A stretch of 64,000 nt of DNA, taken from contig CAVPWG010000002.1 in assembly GCA_963709425.1 (NCBI GenBank), positions 469,285 through 533,284 of the forward strand. The letters are read 5' to 3'. The translations under genes and the position numbers were made by a program. This stretch comes from JAICJC01 sp963709425. GTDB lineage: Bacteria > Actinomycetota > Thermoleophilia > Gaiellales > JAICJC01. Below, in pieces: positions 34,421 through 42,757 of the stretch. Under the pieces are notes generated by a model. It was given only the letters and a program-made list of their open reading frames with translations, searched no databases and was not told the DNA's origin. Numbering within the stretch: the stretch's first letter is position 1; the number at the start of each line of letters is the position of its first letter.

Positions 34421-35887
34421 ATGAACGATCATGAAACACACGAAGTGAGCGTCCTCGTCGTCGGCGGCGGTCCCGCCGGCCTGACGGCGGCCGGCGCGCT
34501 GGGCCGGCTCGGGGTCGACTGCCTGGTCGTCGAGCAGCGCTCGTCGCTCTCGGCGCTGCCGCGCGCGACCTCGGTCAGCACCCGGTCGATGGAGATCCTG
34601 CGGTCGTTCGGCGTCGAGGACGAGGTGCGCGCCGGCGGTGTCGACGTCGAGTGGCTGATGTTGCCGTGCGACACGCTCGCCGACGTCGCCGCCGCGACGC
34701 CCGTCCCGACCGGGCTTCCGACGCGCGAGCAGAGCCGGGTGATCAGCTCCACCTCGCCGGCGTGCGTCCCCCAGGACCACCTCGAGCCGGTGCTGCTCGC
34801 TCACGCCCGCTCGAACGGCGTGCGGGTCGAGCTCGGCGTCGAAGTCACCACGGTGGCACCGGCGTCCGACGGCGTACGGGCCATGCTGCGGGACGGCGCT
34901 ACGGGCCAGGTGCGCGAGGTGCGCGCGCGGTACCTGATCGCGGCGGACGGCGCCCACAGCCGGGTTCGCACCGAGCTCGGCATCCCGGCCCACGGGCTCG
35001 ACGCGCTCGGCGAGGCGGTGAGCGCGGTGTTCGACGCCCCGATCTGGCCGCTCGTCGGCGAGCACCGCTACGGGATCTACGACATCAACCATCCCGATGC
35101 TCGCGGCGTGCTGCTGCCGGCGGGCCGCGGCGACCGGTGGCTGTACGGCGTCGTCTGGGGCCCCGGCGAGGATGCCGCCACGGCCGACGACGGCGAGTGG
35201 TTCGCACGCCGGATCCGGCTGCTGGCGGGCGTTCCCGACCTGCCGGTGGCGATCGAGCGCACCGGGCGGTTCCGGTTCGCCACCCAGCTCGCCGAGCGGT
35301 ACCGGGAGGGCAGCGCATTCCTCGTGGGCGACGCGGCCCATCGGGTGACTCCGCGCGGCGGGACCGGGATGAACACGGCGATCCACGACGGCTACGACCT
35401 GGGCTGGAAGCTCGGCTGGGTCCTTCGCGGGTGGGCGCGGCCGGCGTTGCTCGACTCCTACGAGCTCGAGCGGCGGCCGGTCGCCGAGCACAATATGGCC
35501 CGGTCGGCGGACCCGGCCGGGTCTGCCCGGAACGCCGACCTGGCGCTCCACGCCGACCTGGGCGGCCGCATCCCGCACATCCATGTCCACACGGACGCCG
35601 GGCTGGTGTCGACGCTCGACCTCCTCGGGCCCGGGCTCACCGTCTTCACCGGTCCCGAGGGAGGCCGGTGGGACGCCCCTCGACGACGTCGCGGCAGATC
35701 GCGTCCCCGTCACGGTGCGCCGGCTCGACCTGATTGCCGCGCGCGCTCTGGGCCTTCGCCGAGGCGGAGCGCTGGTGGTCCGCCCCGACGGGACGCCTGC
35801 CGCTGCGACCGCCCGAGAGCGATCGGAGGCAGCAGCCGCGGCGTACCGCCAGGGCCACTCGGCGACGTCGTCGGCTCGCGCGGGTGA
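34421..35887 (+). CDS. FAD-dependent aromatic monooxygenase (PheA/TfdB-like), frameshifted near the C-terminus
   Basis: About 480 residues. FAD-binding SVLVVGGGPAGLTAAGALGRLG, the DG motif YLIAADGAHSRVRTELGI and the second FAD/ribityl site SAFLVGDAAHRVTPRGGTGMNTAIHDGYDLGWKLGWVL are classic group A flavoprotein hydroxylase motifs; the insertion of HARSNGVRVELGVEV and LAERYREGSA fits the PheA/TfdB branch. It hydroxylates an aromatic or polyketide-like substrate with NAD(P)H and O2. The C-terminal thioredoxin-like part (PLDDVAADRVPVTVRRLDL, GGALVVRPDGT) is in another frame; an indel near 35670-35690 explains it, and the TGA at 35885-35887 is a likely but unproven end. Confidence 0.88.
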   Translation: MNDHETHEVSVLVVGGGPAGLTAAGALGRLGVDCLVVEQRSSLSALPRATSVSTRSMEILRSFGVEDEVRAGGVDVEWLMLPCDTLADVAAATPVPTGLPTREQSRVISSTSPACVPQDHLEPVLLAHARSNGVRVELGVEVTTVAPASDGVRAMLRDGATGQVREVRARYLIAADGAHSRVRTELGIPAHGLDALGEAVSAVFDAPIWPLVGEHRYGIYDINHPDARGVLLPAGRGDRWLYGVVWGPGEDAATADDGEWFARRIRLLAGVPDLPVAIERTGRFRFATQLAERYREGSAFLVGDAAHRVTPRGGTGMNTAIHDGYDLGWKLGWVLRGWARPALLDSYELERRPVAEHNMARSADPAGSARNADLALHADLGGRIPHIHVHTDAGLVSTLDLLGPGLTVFTGPEGGRWDAPRRRRGRSRPRHGAPARPDCRARSGPSPRRSAGGPPRRDACRCDRPRAIGGSSRGVPPGPLGDVVGSRG

Positions 35888-36002
35888 AGGGTGGGTGAAA
35901 CCCGCGCCGGAGAATCCGCAAACTGCGCTCTTGTGTGACACGACGGAATGCATGCGGCCGCCAGAAGGAATACCCTTCCAGCGTGGGCGGAGAGGAGGAA
36001 CG

Positions 36003-36221
36003 TTGGAGCACAGCCTCGAAAGTCTGCTGGCCGCCGGCCGAAATGGTGAGATGACCGCCGACGATCTGTGGGACGCCGTGATGACGGTCGACCGCTCCCG
36101 CTGGACACGGGAGGACTACGCCGAGCTCACCGAGCTCTTCTACGCACTCGGCGGCGAGAGAGTCGCCAATGCACAGCGCGCCGTCTGGGAGACCGTCCCG
36201 TACGGCCGCGCGCATCGCTGA
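36003..36221 (+). CDS. Small hypothetical protein
   Basis: 72 residues from a TTG at 36003 with AGGAGG (35993-35998) four bases upstream, a strong ribosome binding site. It reads LEHSLESLLAAGRNGEMTADDLWDAV, then TREDYAELTELFYALGGERV, all helical and acidic. It is in the same frame as the shifted tail of the monooxygenase, so it was easily missed. No family recognised. Its stop codon is directly followed by repeat copy 3. Confidence 0.65.
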   Translation: MEHSLESLLAAGRNGEMTADDLWDAVMTVDRSRWTREDYAELTELFYALGGERVANAQRAVWETVPYGRAHR

Positions 36222-36252
36222 CGCAAAAACGGGGTCAGACACCAATATTGCA
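36222..36252 (+). repeat. Dispersed 31-bp palindromic repeat, copy 3
   Basis: Begins at the base after the TGA of the small gene (36219-36221). Arms CGCAA/TTGCA, core GGGGTCAGACACC. Same orientation as the gene it follows. Confidence 0.85.
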
Positions 36253-36293
36253 CCCCTGTTCGTTTCGCGGTGATCGCGGGTACGATCATCGGC

Positions 36294-37377
36294 ATGGCGA
36301 AGCGAATCGTGTTGACGGTGGGGACGCGCAAGGGGTGCTTCCTGGTCGAGAGCGACGAGGGCCGTCGCGACTGGACGGTGCGCGGGCCGTTCTGCGACGG
36401 GTGGCCCATCTACCACGCGCTGCTCGATGCCGACTCGGGGAGGATCTACGCCTCGGCCGCCAGCGAATGGCACGGCGCGGGCGTGTGGCGAAGCGCGGAT
36501 CTGGGCGAGACGTGGGAGCTCTCGAGCGAGGGCATCGGCTACCCCGAAGGAGAGCTCAAGCTGTCGAAGATCACCGGCCTCTCGGCCGCGCACGGCCGCG
36601 TGCGGGTCGGCGCCGAGGCCGCGGGCGTCTTCGAGAGCACCGACGGCGGCGCGACCTGGTCGCTCGTCAGTACGCTTGACGGCCAGCCCGGCCGCGGCTC
36701 GTGGAACGACCCGGCGAAGCAGCCGCCCGGCCACCTCGGGATGGCGGCGATCCTTCCGCACCCCGACGGCCCCGATCGCTACTGGGTGGTCGTCCAGGGC
36801 TACGGGATCTTCGAGACCGTCGACGGCGGCGGGTCGTGGGAGCCGCGAAACGCCGGCCTTCGCGCCGAGTGGCCGCTCGAGGACGAACGGGTCGGCTACT
36901 GCGTCCACAAGCTCGTGATGTCACCTGTCGACGAGACCAGGCTCTACCAGCAGAACCACTGCGGGATGCACCGAAGCGACGATGCCGGCCACTCCTGGAC
37001 CGAGGTGACCGACGGGCTCCCGACGGATTTCGGCTTCGTGGCCGCCGCCCACCCGCACGATCGCGACAGCTTCTACGTGATCCCGCTCGACCCGGGGCAC
37101 AACCGATGCGATGCCCGACGGCGCGGTGGCGGTCTGGCGGACGAGCGACGCCGGATCCACCTGGCGGCGGCTCGACCGCGGCCTTCCGCAGCGCGACGCC
37201 CATCTCGGCGTCCTGCGCGAGGGCCTCGCCATCGACTCGCTCGACGAGCCCGGGCTCTACTTCGGGACGAGCACGGGCCAGGTCTTCGCGAGCGCCGACG
37301 AGGGGGAGAGCTGGGCCGAGATCGCGAGCTACCTCCCCGCCATCTCGTCGGTCGAGGTCGCGGCGATCGATGCCTGA
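36294..37377 (+). CDS. BNR/Asp-box propeller protein, frameshifted
   Basis: About 360 residues from the ATG at 36294 (MAKRIVLTVGTRKG). At least four Asp-box type turns are seen: SADLGETWE, STDGGATWS, TVDGGGSWE, SDDAGHSWTEV, then SDAGSTWRR and SADEGESWAE in the shifted part. This is a sialidase/BNR-like beta-propeller without a signal peptide. The frame breaks at 37110, where one extra G splits NRC-MPDGAVAVWRTSDAG. Known members are of unknown function; sialidase activity should not be assumed. The stop overlaps the start of the MoaD-like gene, so the two are coupled. Confidence 0.85.
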
Positions 37378-37633
37378 GCTGCACCTGCCACCGACGCTCC
37401 CGTCGCTCTATGCCGACCTGCCGCGGCAGGTCGACGTCGACGCCGCGACGGTCGACGAGGCGATCGACCGGCTCGAGGAGCGCTGGCCCGGCCTGCGCGA
37501 CCGGCTGTGCGAGCCCGGGCCGACCCTCCGCCGCCACATCAACGTCTACGTGGACCGCGAGCGGGCAGGGCTCGAGACCACGCTCGAACCGGGCTCGCGC
37601 GTGGACGTCATCGCCGCGATCAGCGGCGGTTGA
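37370..37633 (+). CDS. MoaD/ThiS-family ubiquitin-like sulfur-carrier protein
   Basis: 87 residues with the beta-grasp layout: an N-terminal strand, VDAATVDEAIDRLEERWPGLRDRL, INVYVDRERAGLETTLEPGSRVDVIAAISGG. It ends exactly in Gly-Gly, the adenylated and thiocarboxylated tail of MoaD/ThiS. Such proteins carry sulfur for molybdopterin, thiamine or other products. No E1-like (MoeB/ThiF) gene is nearby. Translational overlap (ATG inside the end of the BNR gene) suggests a functional pair. Confidence 0.87.
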   Translation: MPELHLPPTLPSLYADLPRQVDVDAATVDEAIDRLEERWPGLRDRLCEPGPTLRRHINVYVDRERAGLETTLEPGSRVDVIAAISGG

Positions 37634-37647
37634 TCAGCAGCGGCTGA

Positions 37648-38565
37648 TCAGCGGAAGCACTGCGTGAGATCGCCAATCCAGGCGACACCGTCGCGCGGCG
37701 GCGCCGGTGGTCCGTGCGTCGCTCCTCCCGCGGCCTCGTTGTTCGGGCCTCCCGGCGTCTGAGTGTCGAACATGTGGTTCACGGACGCGAGGGTGGGCAG
37801 GTCGAACGTCCTCTCGATGAGCTTCAGAATGGACGCGTGCTCGAACACGGCCGTCTCGAGGTGGCCGGGCTTTGCGTGCGGTGAGATCACCCACGTCGGC
37901 ACGCGGATTCCGAGCCCGTAGGCGTCGGCCTGCGGCGGCGCGACGTGGTCGAAGTACCCGCCGTGCTCGTCGTAGGTGAGGATGTACGCCGCGCGGTGCC
38001 ACTGCGGTCCGTCTTGAAGCGCCTCGATCATCCGCTTCTGGAGCCGCATCCCGACCGACACGTCGGCCGGCGGATGCTCGTCGATGCCGAGCGTGAAGCT
38101 CGGGATCATGAACGAGACGTTCGGCAGGGTGCCGTGCCTGGCGTCGTGCAGGTAGTCGTCCTGGCTGGCTCGCGCCCGCGCGTCGCTCGCGAAGTTCTTG
38201 AAGAACACGTAGACGTTGTCGGACTCACCCGCCGGCACGTCGTCGAACTGCCCCAGGTTGTAGACCTTCCACGACACCCCGGCCCGGTCGAGCAGGTCGA
38301 GGATGCACGGGTAGTCGAGCACGCCGAATCCCCAGATGCCGTTGGTCGTGATGCCGGCGGACGTGCCCGCCGCGAGGTAGAACCGGTTCGGGTAGGTGGG
38401 GCCGAGCACCGAGCAGAAGTAGTTCACGCAGAGCGTGAAGTGCCTGTGCAGGCTGTAGTAGAACGGCAGATCCTCGCGCGTGTAGCTATGTGCCGACCGC
38501 ACTCGTAGCACCGCGGTGCTGCTCCAGTCAAGGACTTCACCGGCTTCTCTCCGGCCTCCGTGCAA
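37648..38565 (-). pseudogene. 5'-truncated phospholipase C/phosphoesterase (PF04185)
   Basis: The remaining ~305 codons encode the middle and C-terminal part of a phospholipase C-type phosphoesterase: YTREDLPFYYSLHRHFTLCVNYFCSVLGPTYPNRFYLAAG-type segment, VSFMIPSFTLGIDEHPP, AAYILTYDEHGGYFDHVAPP and FEHASILKLIERTF. The signal peptide and the E-N-[RH]-S-F metal/nucleophile region expected before this (over 100 residues) are absent. The break lies at repeat copy 4 (38561-38590), which is followed directly by the end of the MFS gene. It is therefore probably inactive; an assembly join at the repeat is an alternative. Confidence 0.8.
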
Positions 38566-38590
38566 AATTGGTGTCTGACCCCGTTTTGCA
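38561..38590 (-). repeat. Dispersed palindromic repeat, copy 4
   Basis: TGCAA/TTGCA arms with GGGGTCAGACACC on the minus strand. It starts two bases after the stop codon of the minus-strand MFS gene, in that gene's orientation, and overlaps the truncated 5' end of the phosphoesterase remnant. Confidence 0.85.
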
Positions 38591-38592
38591 GG

Positions 38593-39885
38593 TCAGGCGG
38601 GCGCGGGCTGCGCGACGCGCGTGCGGATCCGCGTCACCGCGAACGACGCCCCCATGCACATCGCGCCCGAGAGCAGGAACGCCCAGTGGTAGCTGCCGGC
38701 GTCGGTGCGGATCCAACCGGCGCCATATGCGGCGAAGGCGGCGCCGAACTGGTGTGCGGCGAAGATCCAGCCGAAGAAGATGCCCACCCGCTGGCGTCCG
38801 AAGGCGTCCGCGGTGAGCGCGACCGTCGGCGGCACCGTCGCCACCCAATCGAGGCCGTAGAAGACGACGAACGCCAGAAGGCCGAGGTTGGGCGAGCCGA
38901 GAACGGAGTGGAGCGCAAGGAGCGAGAGGCCGCGCAGGCCGTAGTACCAGAAGAGCAGGAGCCGTGGGTCGTAGCGGTCGGTGAGCCAGCCGGAGAAGGT
39001 CGTCCCGATGATGTCGAAGACGCCGATCGCGGCCAGGTACGAGGCGGCCGTCACCTCCGACACGCCGTGGTCGTGGGCCGCCGGGATCAGGTGCGTCCCG
39101 ACCAGGCCGTTGGTGGACGCACCGCAGACGAAGAACGACCCCGCGAGCAGCCAGAACGTGCCCGACCGCGCGCCCTCGCGAAGGCCGCCGAGCGCCGTTC
39201 GCATGGGGCCCGCGACCGGAGCCACGGGCGTCTCGACCTCCTCACCGCCGTATGGGGCCAGGCCCATGTCCGACGGGCGGTCGCGCATGATCAGCGCTGC
39301 GAGCGGGACGACGACGAGGAGCGCGACCACGGCCACCGTCGCCGACGCCCAGCGCCACCCGGCCGTGGTGACGATGGTCGCGAGGACCGGCAGGAAGATC
39401 AGCTGGCCGGTCGCGTTGGCCGAGGTCATGATGCCCGTGACCAGGCCGCGGCGGCGGACGAACCAGCGGTTGCCCACGATCGCGGCGAGCGGGATCGAGA
39501 CCGCGCCGGTCGCGGTGCCGATGACGACGCCCCACAGCAGGCGAAGCTGCCACGGCGCCGAGATCAGCGTTGTGGCCGCCGAGGCGGCTGCGACCACCAG
39601 CAGGGCGGTCACCGTCACGCGGCGGACGCCGAAGCGATCGTGCAGGGCGGCCGCGAACGGCGCGCCCAGCCCGAACATGATCAGGTTGATCGACACGGCC
39701 GACGACACGGTCGCGGCGCTCCAGCCGAACTCGTGCTCGAGCGGCACGATGAGGATGCCGGCCGTCGAGCGGAACCCCGCGCTCATCACGAGGACGAGGA
39801 GCGTGACGCCCGCCATGACCCAGCCGTAGTGCACGCGGCCCGGCGCCAGGATTCGAGCGGCGAGCGGGCGGCTCTCGACGGTCAC
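38593..39885 (-). CDS. MFS transporter
   Basis: 430 residues from a GTG, with 12 hydrophobic helices. HYGWVMAGVTLLVLVMSAGFRSTAGILIVPLEHEFGW is the N-terminal pattern of the oxalate/formate antiporter-like (OFA/MCT-like) branch. Motif A-like HDRFGVRRV and the second-half TDRYDPR are visible. It probably moves an organic acid or similar metabolite. It is divergent from the MarR gene, with an operator-like palindrome between the two, so MarR likely controls it. Confidence 0.9.
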   Translation of the reverse strand: MTVESRPLAARILAPGRVHYGWVMAGVTLLVLVMSAGFRSTAGILIVPLEHEFGWSAATVSSAVSINLIMFGLGAPFAAALHDRFGVRRVTVTALLVVAAASAATTLISAPWQLRLLWGVVIGTATGAVSIPLAAIVGNRWFVRRRGLVTGIMTSANATGQLIFLPVLATIVTTAGWRWASATVAVVALLVVVPLAALIMRDRPSDMGLAPYGGEEVETPVAPVAGPMRTALGGLREGARSGTFWLLAGSFFVCGASTNGLVGTHLIPAAHDHGVSEVTAASYLAAIGVFDIIGTTFSGWLTDRYDPRLLLFWYYGLRGLSLLALHSVLGSPNLGLLAFVVFYGLDWVATVPPTVALTADAFGRQRVGIFFGWIFAAHQFGAAFAAYGAGWIRTDAGSYHWAFLLSGAMCMGASFAVTRIRTRVAQPAPA

Positions 39886-39905
39886 GGCGGCGATGCTACC
39901 AGAAG

Positions 39906-39919
39906 CGTGTATATACTCG
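39906..39919 (+). promoter_or_regulatory. MarR-type operator candidate
   Basis: The 14-base imperfect palindrome CG-T-GTATATAC-T-CG has one mismatch pair; GTATATAC (39909-39916) is perfect. It lies between the divergent MFS and MarR starts and is AT-rich in an otherwise GC-rich sequence. Binding by the adjacent MarR is inferred. Confidence 0.5.
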
Positions 39920-39923
39920 TTTC

Positions 39924-40370
39924 ATGTCCGCGGAGCCGGCCGAGATCGCATGCGTCTGCGCCACGGCGCGCATGGCGGCCCGCTCCCTGACGCGTGTCTA
40001 CGACCGCGCGCTCGAGCCGGCCGGGATCCGCACGAGCCAGTTCTCGATCCTGGCGCGGCTCCTGGAGGAGGGCCCGCTCTCGGTCACCCATCTCGCGGGC
40101 CGGCTGGCGATGGACCGAACGACGCTCGCCCGCGACCTGCGGCCGCTCGAGCGGCGCGGGCTCGTCGCCGTGTCGGTGGGCGTCGACAGGCGCGTCCGCA
40201 TGGCCGAGCTCACGGGCGAGGGGCACCGGCTGGTCGACGAGGTGCGGCCGCTGTGGAAGACCGTGCAGCGCGACGTCCGCGCCCAGCTCGGCGCCGACCG
40301 CGTCGCCCGGCTCATGGACGAGCTGCGGGCAGCGACGGCGATCAGTCCTGCGCCGGCTCCTCGGACATGA
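39924..40370 (+). CDS. MarR-family transcriptional regulator
   Basis: 148 residues. Winged helix: RTSQFSILARLLEEGPLSVTHLAGRLAMDRTTLARDLRPLERRGLVAVSVGVDRRVRMAELTGEG covers helix 3-4 and the wing with the family D-x-R. CVCATARMAARSL at the N-terminus holds two cysteines that could sense oxidants. It lies divergent to the MFS transporter and ahead of the HpaB operon; it probably regulates the former through the palindrome at 39906. Confidence 0.93.
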   Translation: MSAEPAEIACVCATARMAARSLTRVYDRALEPAGIRTSQFSILARLLEEGPLSVTHLAGRLAMDRTTLARDLRPLERRGLVAVSVGVDRRVRMAELTGEGHRLVDEVRPLWKTVQRDVRAQLGADRVARLMDELRAATAISPAPAPRT

Positions 40371-40737
40371 TCGCGAGCGTGGTGCCGTCGGGGTCCTCGA
40401 AGAAGCCGATCCAGAGCTCGGTGTCGCCCTGTCGGTGGACGACGTGCGGCTCGCTGGTGAACTCGACGCCCCGCCGCGCGAGCTCGGCTCCGGCCTCGCG
40501 CGCGGAGTCGGCGCGGAAGTAGATCAGCGGGTGGGAGCTGAACTCGGGCGACTCGGCCGCGCCGAGGTAGAGGCGCACGCCCTGGCAGTCGAAGAACGCC
40601 ATCGCCTGTCCGGGCACCTCGAAGAGCAGCGGCAGGCCGAGCACGTCGCGGTAGAACGCGACCGACCGGCCGATGTCCGACACCGTGACGTGGAGCTGGC
40701 CGATCGCCCCGGTCAGCGGTCCGCCGCTCGTCCCCAT
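40342..40737 (-). CDS. VOC-family dioxygenase/glyoxalase-like protein
   Basis: 131 residues from the ATG at 40737 (GGAGG about eight bases upstream); the longer reading to 40860 adds an unmatched helix. IGQLHVTVSDIGRSVAFYRDVLGLPLLFEVPGQAMAFFDCQGVRLYLG, HPLIYFRADSAREAGAELARRGVEF and LWIGFFEDPDGTTLAIMSEE form a complete VOC fold. H6-type N-terminal His (QLHV) and the C-terminal Glu (IMSEE) are plausible metal ligands. It may be a glyoxalase or extradiol dioxygenase-like protein. Tail overlaps marR by 29 bases; divergent from the HpaB operon. Confidence 0.87.
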   Translation of the reverse strand: MGTSGGPLTGAIGQLHVTVSDIGRSVAFYRDVLGLPLLFEVPGQAMAFFDCQGVRLYLGAAESPEFSSHPLIYFRADSAREAGAELARRGVEFTSEPHVVHRQGDTELWIGFFEDPDGTTLAIMSEEPAQD

Positions 40738-40895
40738 CAGCCGCGCCTCCGCGACGGCCCGGCCGACGGCGGCGACGGCGGTCTGCTCGGCTTCGCAGCT
40801 GTGCCGGGCCACGGGCGCGATGATACCCATGACCCCCTGGTCGGCCGTGCGTGCATACACTCACCCTCCCCTGCCGACCGACCCAGGGAGCCCCC

Positions 40896-42341
40896 ATGAT
40901 CCGGACAGGCGATGACTACCGCGAGTCGCTCCGCGACGGGCGCGAGGTGTGGATGAACGGCGAGCGCGTCGACGACGTGACGACGCATCCGGCGTTTCGG
41001 GCGATCGTCGACGTGCGGGCGCGGATCTACGACATGGCCCGCGAGGAGGAGCATCGCGAGGTGCTCACGTACGACGAGGGCGGCGAGACGTTCGCCGTCG
41101 GCCTCAAGCTGCCGCGTACCCAGGCGGACTGGTGGGACAAGCGCGCGGCGGTCGACGCGGTGATGGACGAGATCGGCGGGGTCGTCACCCGGGTGGGCGA
41201 CGAGACCGTCGGCGAGATGTGGTCGCTCTTCGACGGCCAGGACGTCCTGAACGAGGTCGACCCGCGCTTCGGCGAGAACATCCGCCGGCATATCGACCGC
41301 GTGCTCCGCGAGGACCTGTTCCACGTGTCGGCCAATACGGACCCGAAGGGCGACCGCTCGAAGCGACCGCAGGACCAGGACCCCGACATGCTGCTCCACG
41401 TCGTGCGCGAGACGGACTCGGGGATCGTCATCCGCGGCGCCAAGTACGAGACCGCCGCCGCCTATGCCAACCAGGCGTTCGTGAAGCCGACGATCGCGAA
41501 CTGGGGCGACGCCGAGCTCTCGGACTACGCGCTCGGCTGCATCGTCGACATGGGCTCGCCCCGGCTGCGGCACCTGTGCCGAACGGGGTTCGCGGGCCGC
41601 GGCTCGGTCGACGACTACCCGCTCTCGAATCGCTTCGACGAGGTCGACACGCTGATCGTCTTCGACGACGTCGAGGTGCCGTGGGAGAACGTCCTCTTCT
41701 ACCGGCACACGCGCGCCGCGGCCTTCATCCGCGGGACGCTGCACCGCTATAGCGCCTTCCCGTTCGTCCAGCGGATCCTGCGCTTCGCGGACATGCTGAT
41801 CGGCGTCGCCCTCCACAACGTGCGCCAGACCGGGCTCGAGCGCCAGCAGGCGGTGCAGGAGAAGCTCGCGACGCTGGCGTGCTACCGCGAGGGGATCCAC
41901 GCCCATCTGACCGCGGCGATCGCGCTCGCCGAGCCGTCGCCGGCGGGCCTCCTCATGCCCAACCAGTCGCTCCTCTACACCGGCCGCGTGCTCGCCTGCT
42001 CGCAGCTCCCGGCGATGATGCACATCGCGCGCGAGCTGTGCGGCGGCCAGATCTGCGTCACGCCCGACCACGCGATGTTCGCGCATCCCGAGACGGCGCC
42101 CTGGATGCAGAAGTTCTACAGCGTGAACGAGGAGTGGACGGCCGACGACCGCCGCCGGCTGCTCGCCCTTGCTCGCGATCTCCTGAACTCCGACTACGCC
42201 GGCCACCGGCTCACCTTCCAGCTCTTCGCCCAGTCGCCGCCGTTCGCCCACCTCGGCGCCGTCTATCGCAACTTTGACTTCGCCGGGCCGCTCGACGTCG
42301 TGCGGCGCGCCGCGGGCCTCTCCGAGCGGGTGCCGGTGTGA
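40896..42341 (+). CDS. HpaB-family flavin-dependent monooxygenase (4-hydroxyphenylacetate 3-monooxygenase-like oxygenase component)
   Basis: 481 residues, the family's usual length. MIRTGDDYRESLRDGREVWMNGERVDDVTTHPAF is the typical HpaB start; PLSNRFDEVDTLIVFDDVEVPWENVLFY and the FAD-fold helices LERQQAVQEKLATLACYREG are also characteristic. Such enzymes use reduced FAD from a separate reductase to hydroxylate aromatic rings. No flavin reductase is adjacent. Coupled by GTGA to a RidA-family gene, so it belongs to a three-gene operon. Confidence 0.92.
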   Translation: MIRTGDDYRESLRDGREVWMNGERVDDVTTHPAFRAIVDVRARIYDMAREEEHREVLTYDEGGETFAVGLKLPRTQADWWDKRAAVDAVMDEIGGVVTRVGDETVGEMWSLFDGQDVLNEVDPRFGENIRRHIDRVLREDLFHVSANTDPKGDRSKRPQDQDPDMLLHVVRETDSGIVIRGAKYETAAAYANQAFVKPTIANWGDAELSDYALGCIVDMGSPRLRHLCRTGFAGRGSVDDYPLSNRFDEVDTLIVFDDVEVPWENVLFYRHTRAAAFIRGTLHRYSAFPFVQRILRFADMLIGVALHNVRQTGLERQQAVQEKLATLACYREGIHAHLTAAIALAEPSPAGLLMPNQSLLYTGRVLACSQLPAMMHIARELCGGQICVTPDHAMFAHPETAPWMQKFYSVNEEWTADDRRRLLALARDLLNSDYAGHRLTFQLFAQSPPFAHLGAVYRNFDFAGPLDVVRRAAGLSERVPV

Positions 42342-42757
42342 GCCATCGCCGCGTTCGGCCGTTCAACACCCGCGACACCTATCCGGAGCAGCGGATCGCC
42401 AACGACCTCGCGCAGGCGGTGGTCGCCGGGAACACCGTCTACCTGCGGGGCCAGGTGGCGCAGGACCTCGACACCCGGGAGTCGGTCGCGATCGGCGATC
42501 CGGCCGGGCAGGCCGAGCGGGCGATGGCGAACGTGGCGCTCCTGCTCGAGGAATGCGGCGCGCGCCTGGAGGACATCTGCAAGGCGACGATCTACCTCAC
42601 CGACATCCGCCACCGCGAGGCGGTCTACGGCGTGCTCGGGCACTGGCTGGAGGGCGTCCACCCGGTATTCACGGGCGTCGTCGTGACCGCGCTCGCCCGC
42701 CCCGAGTGGGTGGTCGAGGTGGACGTGATCGCCGTCATCCCCGACGAGCGCGCATGA
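42338..42757 (+). CDS. RidA/YjgF-family protein
   Basis: 139 residues from a GTG overlapping the HpaB stop. VVAGNTVYLRGQVAQDLDT, ALLLEECGARLEDICKATIYLTDIRHREAVYGVLGHWLEGVHPVFTGVVVTALARPEWVVEVDVIAV holds the RidA core; the imine-binding arginine of archetypal RidA (R105, 'PxRxxV') reads RPEWVVEVD here, so the position differs. Some members deaminate 2-aminoacrylate, others 2-aminomuconate. In this operon a deaminase step in aromatic breakdown is possible (inference). Confidence 0.92.
   Translation: MSHRRVRPFNTRDTYPEQRIANDLAQAVVAGNTVYLRGQVAQDLDTRESVAIGDPAGQAERAMANVALLLEECGARLEDICKATIYLTDIRHREAVYGVLGHWLEGVHPVFTGVVVTALARPEWVVEVDVIAVIPDERA

Noticed and set aside
36294..37377. A functional sialidase
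   Set aside because: Asp-box turns are shared by many non-enzymatic propellers; the arginine triad and signal peptide of sialidases are not seen.
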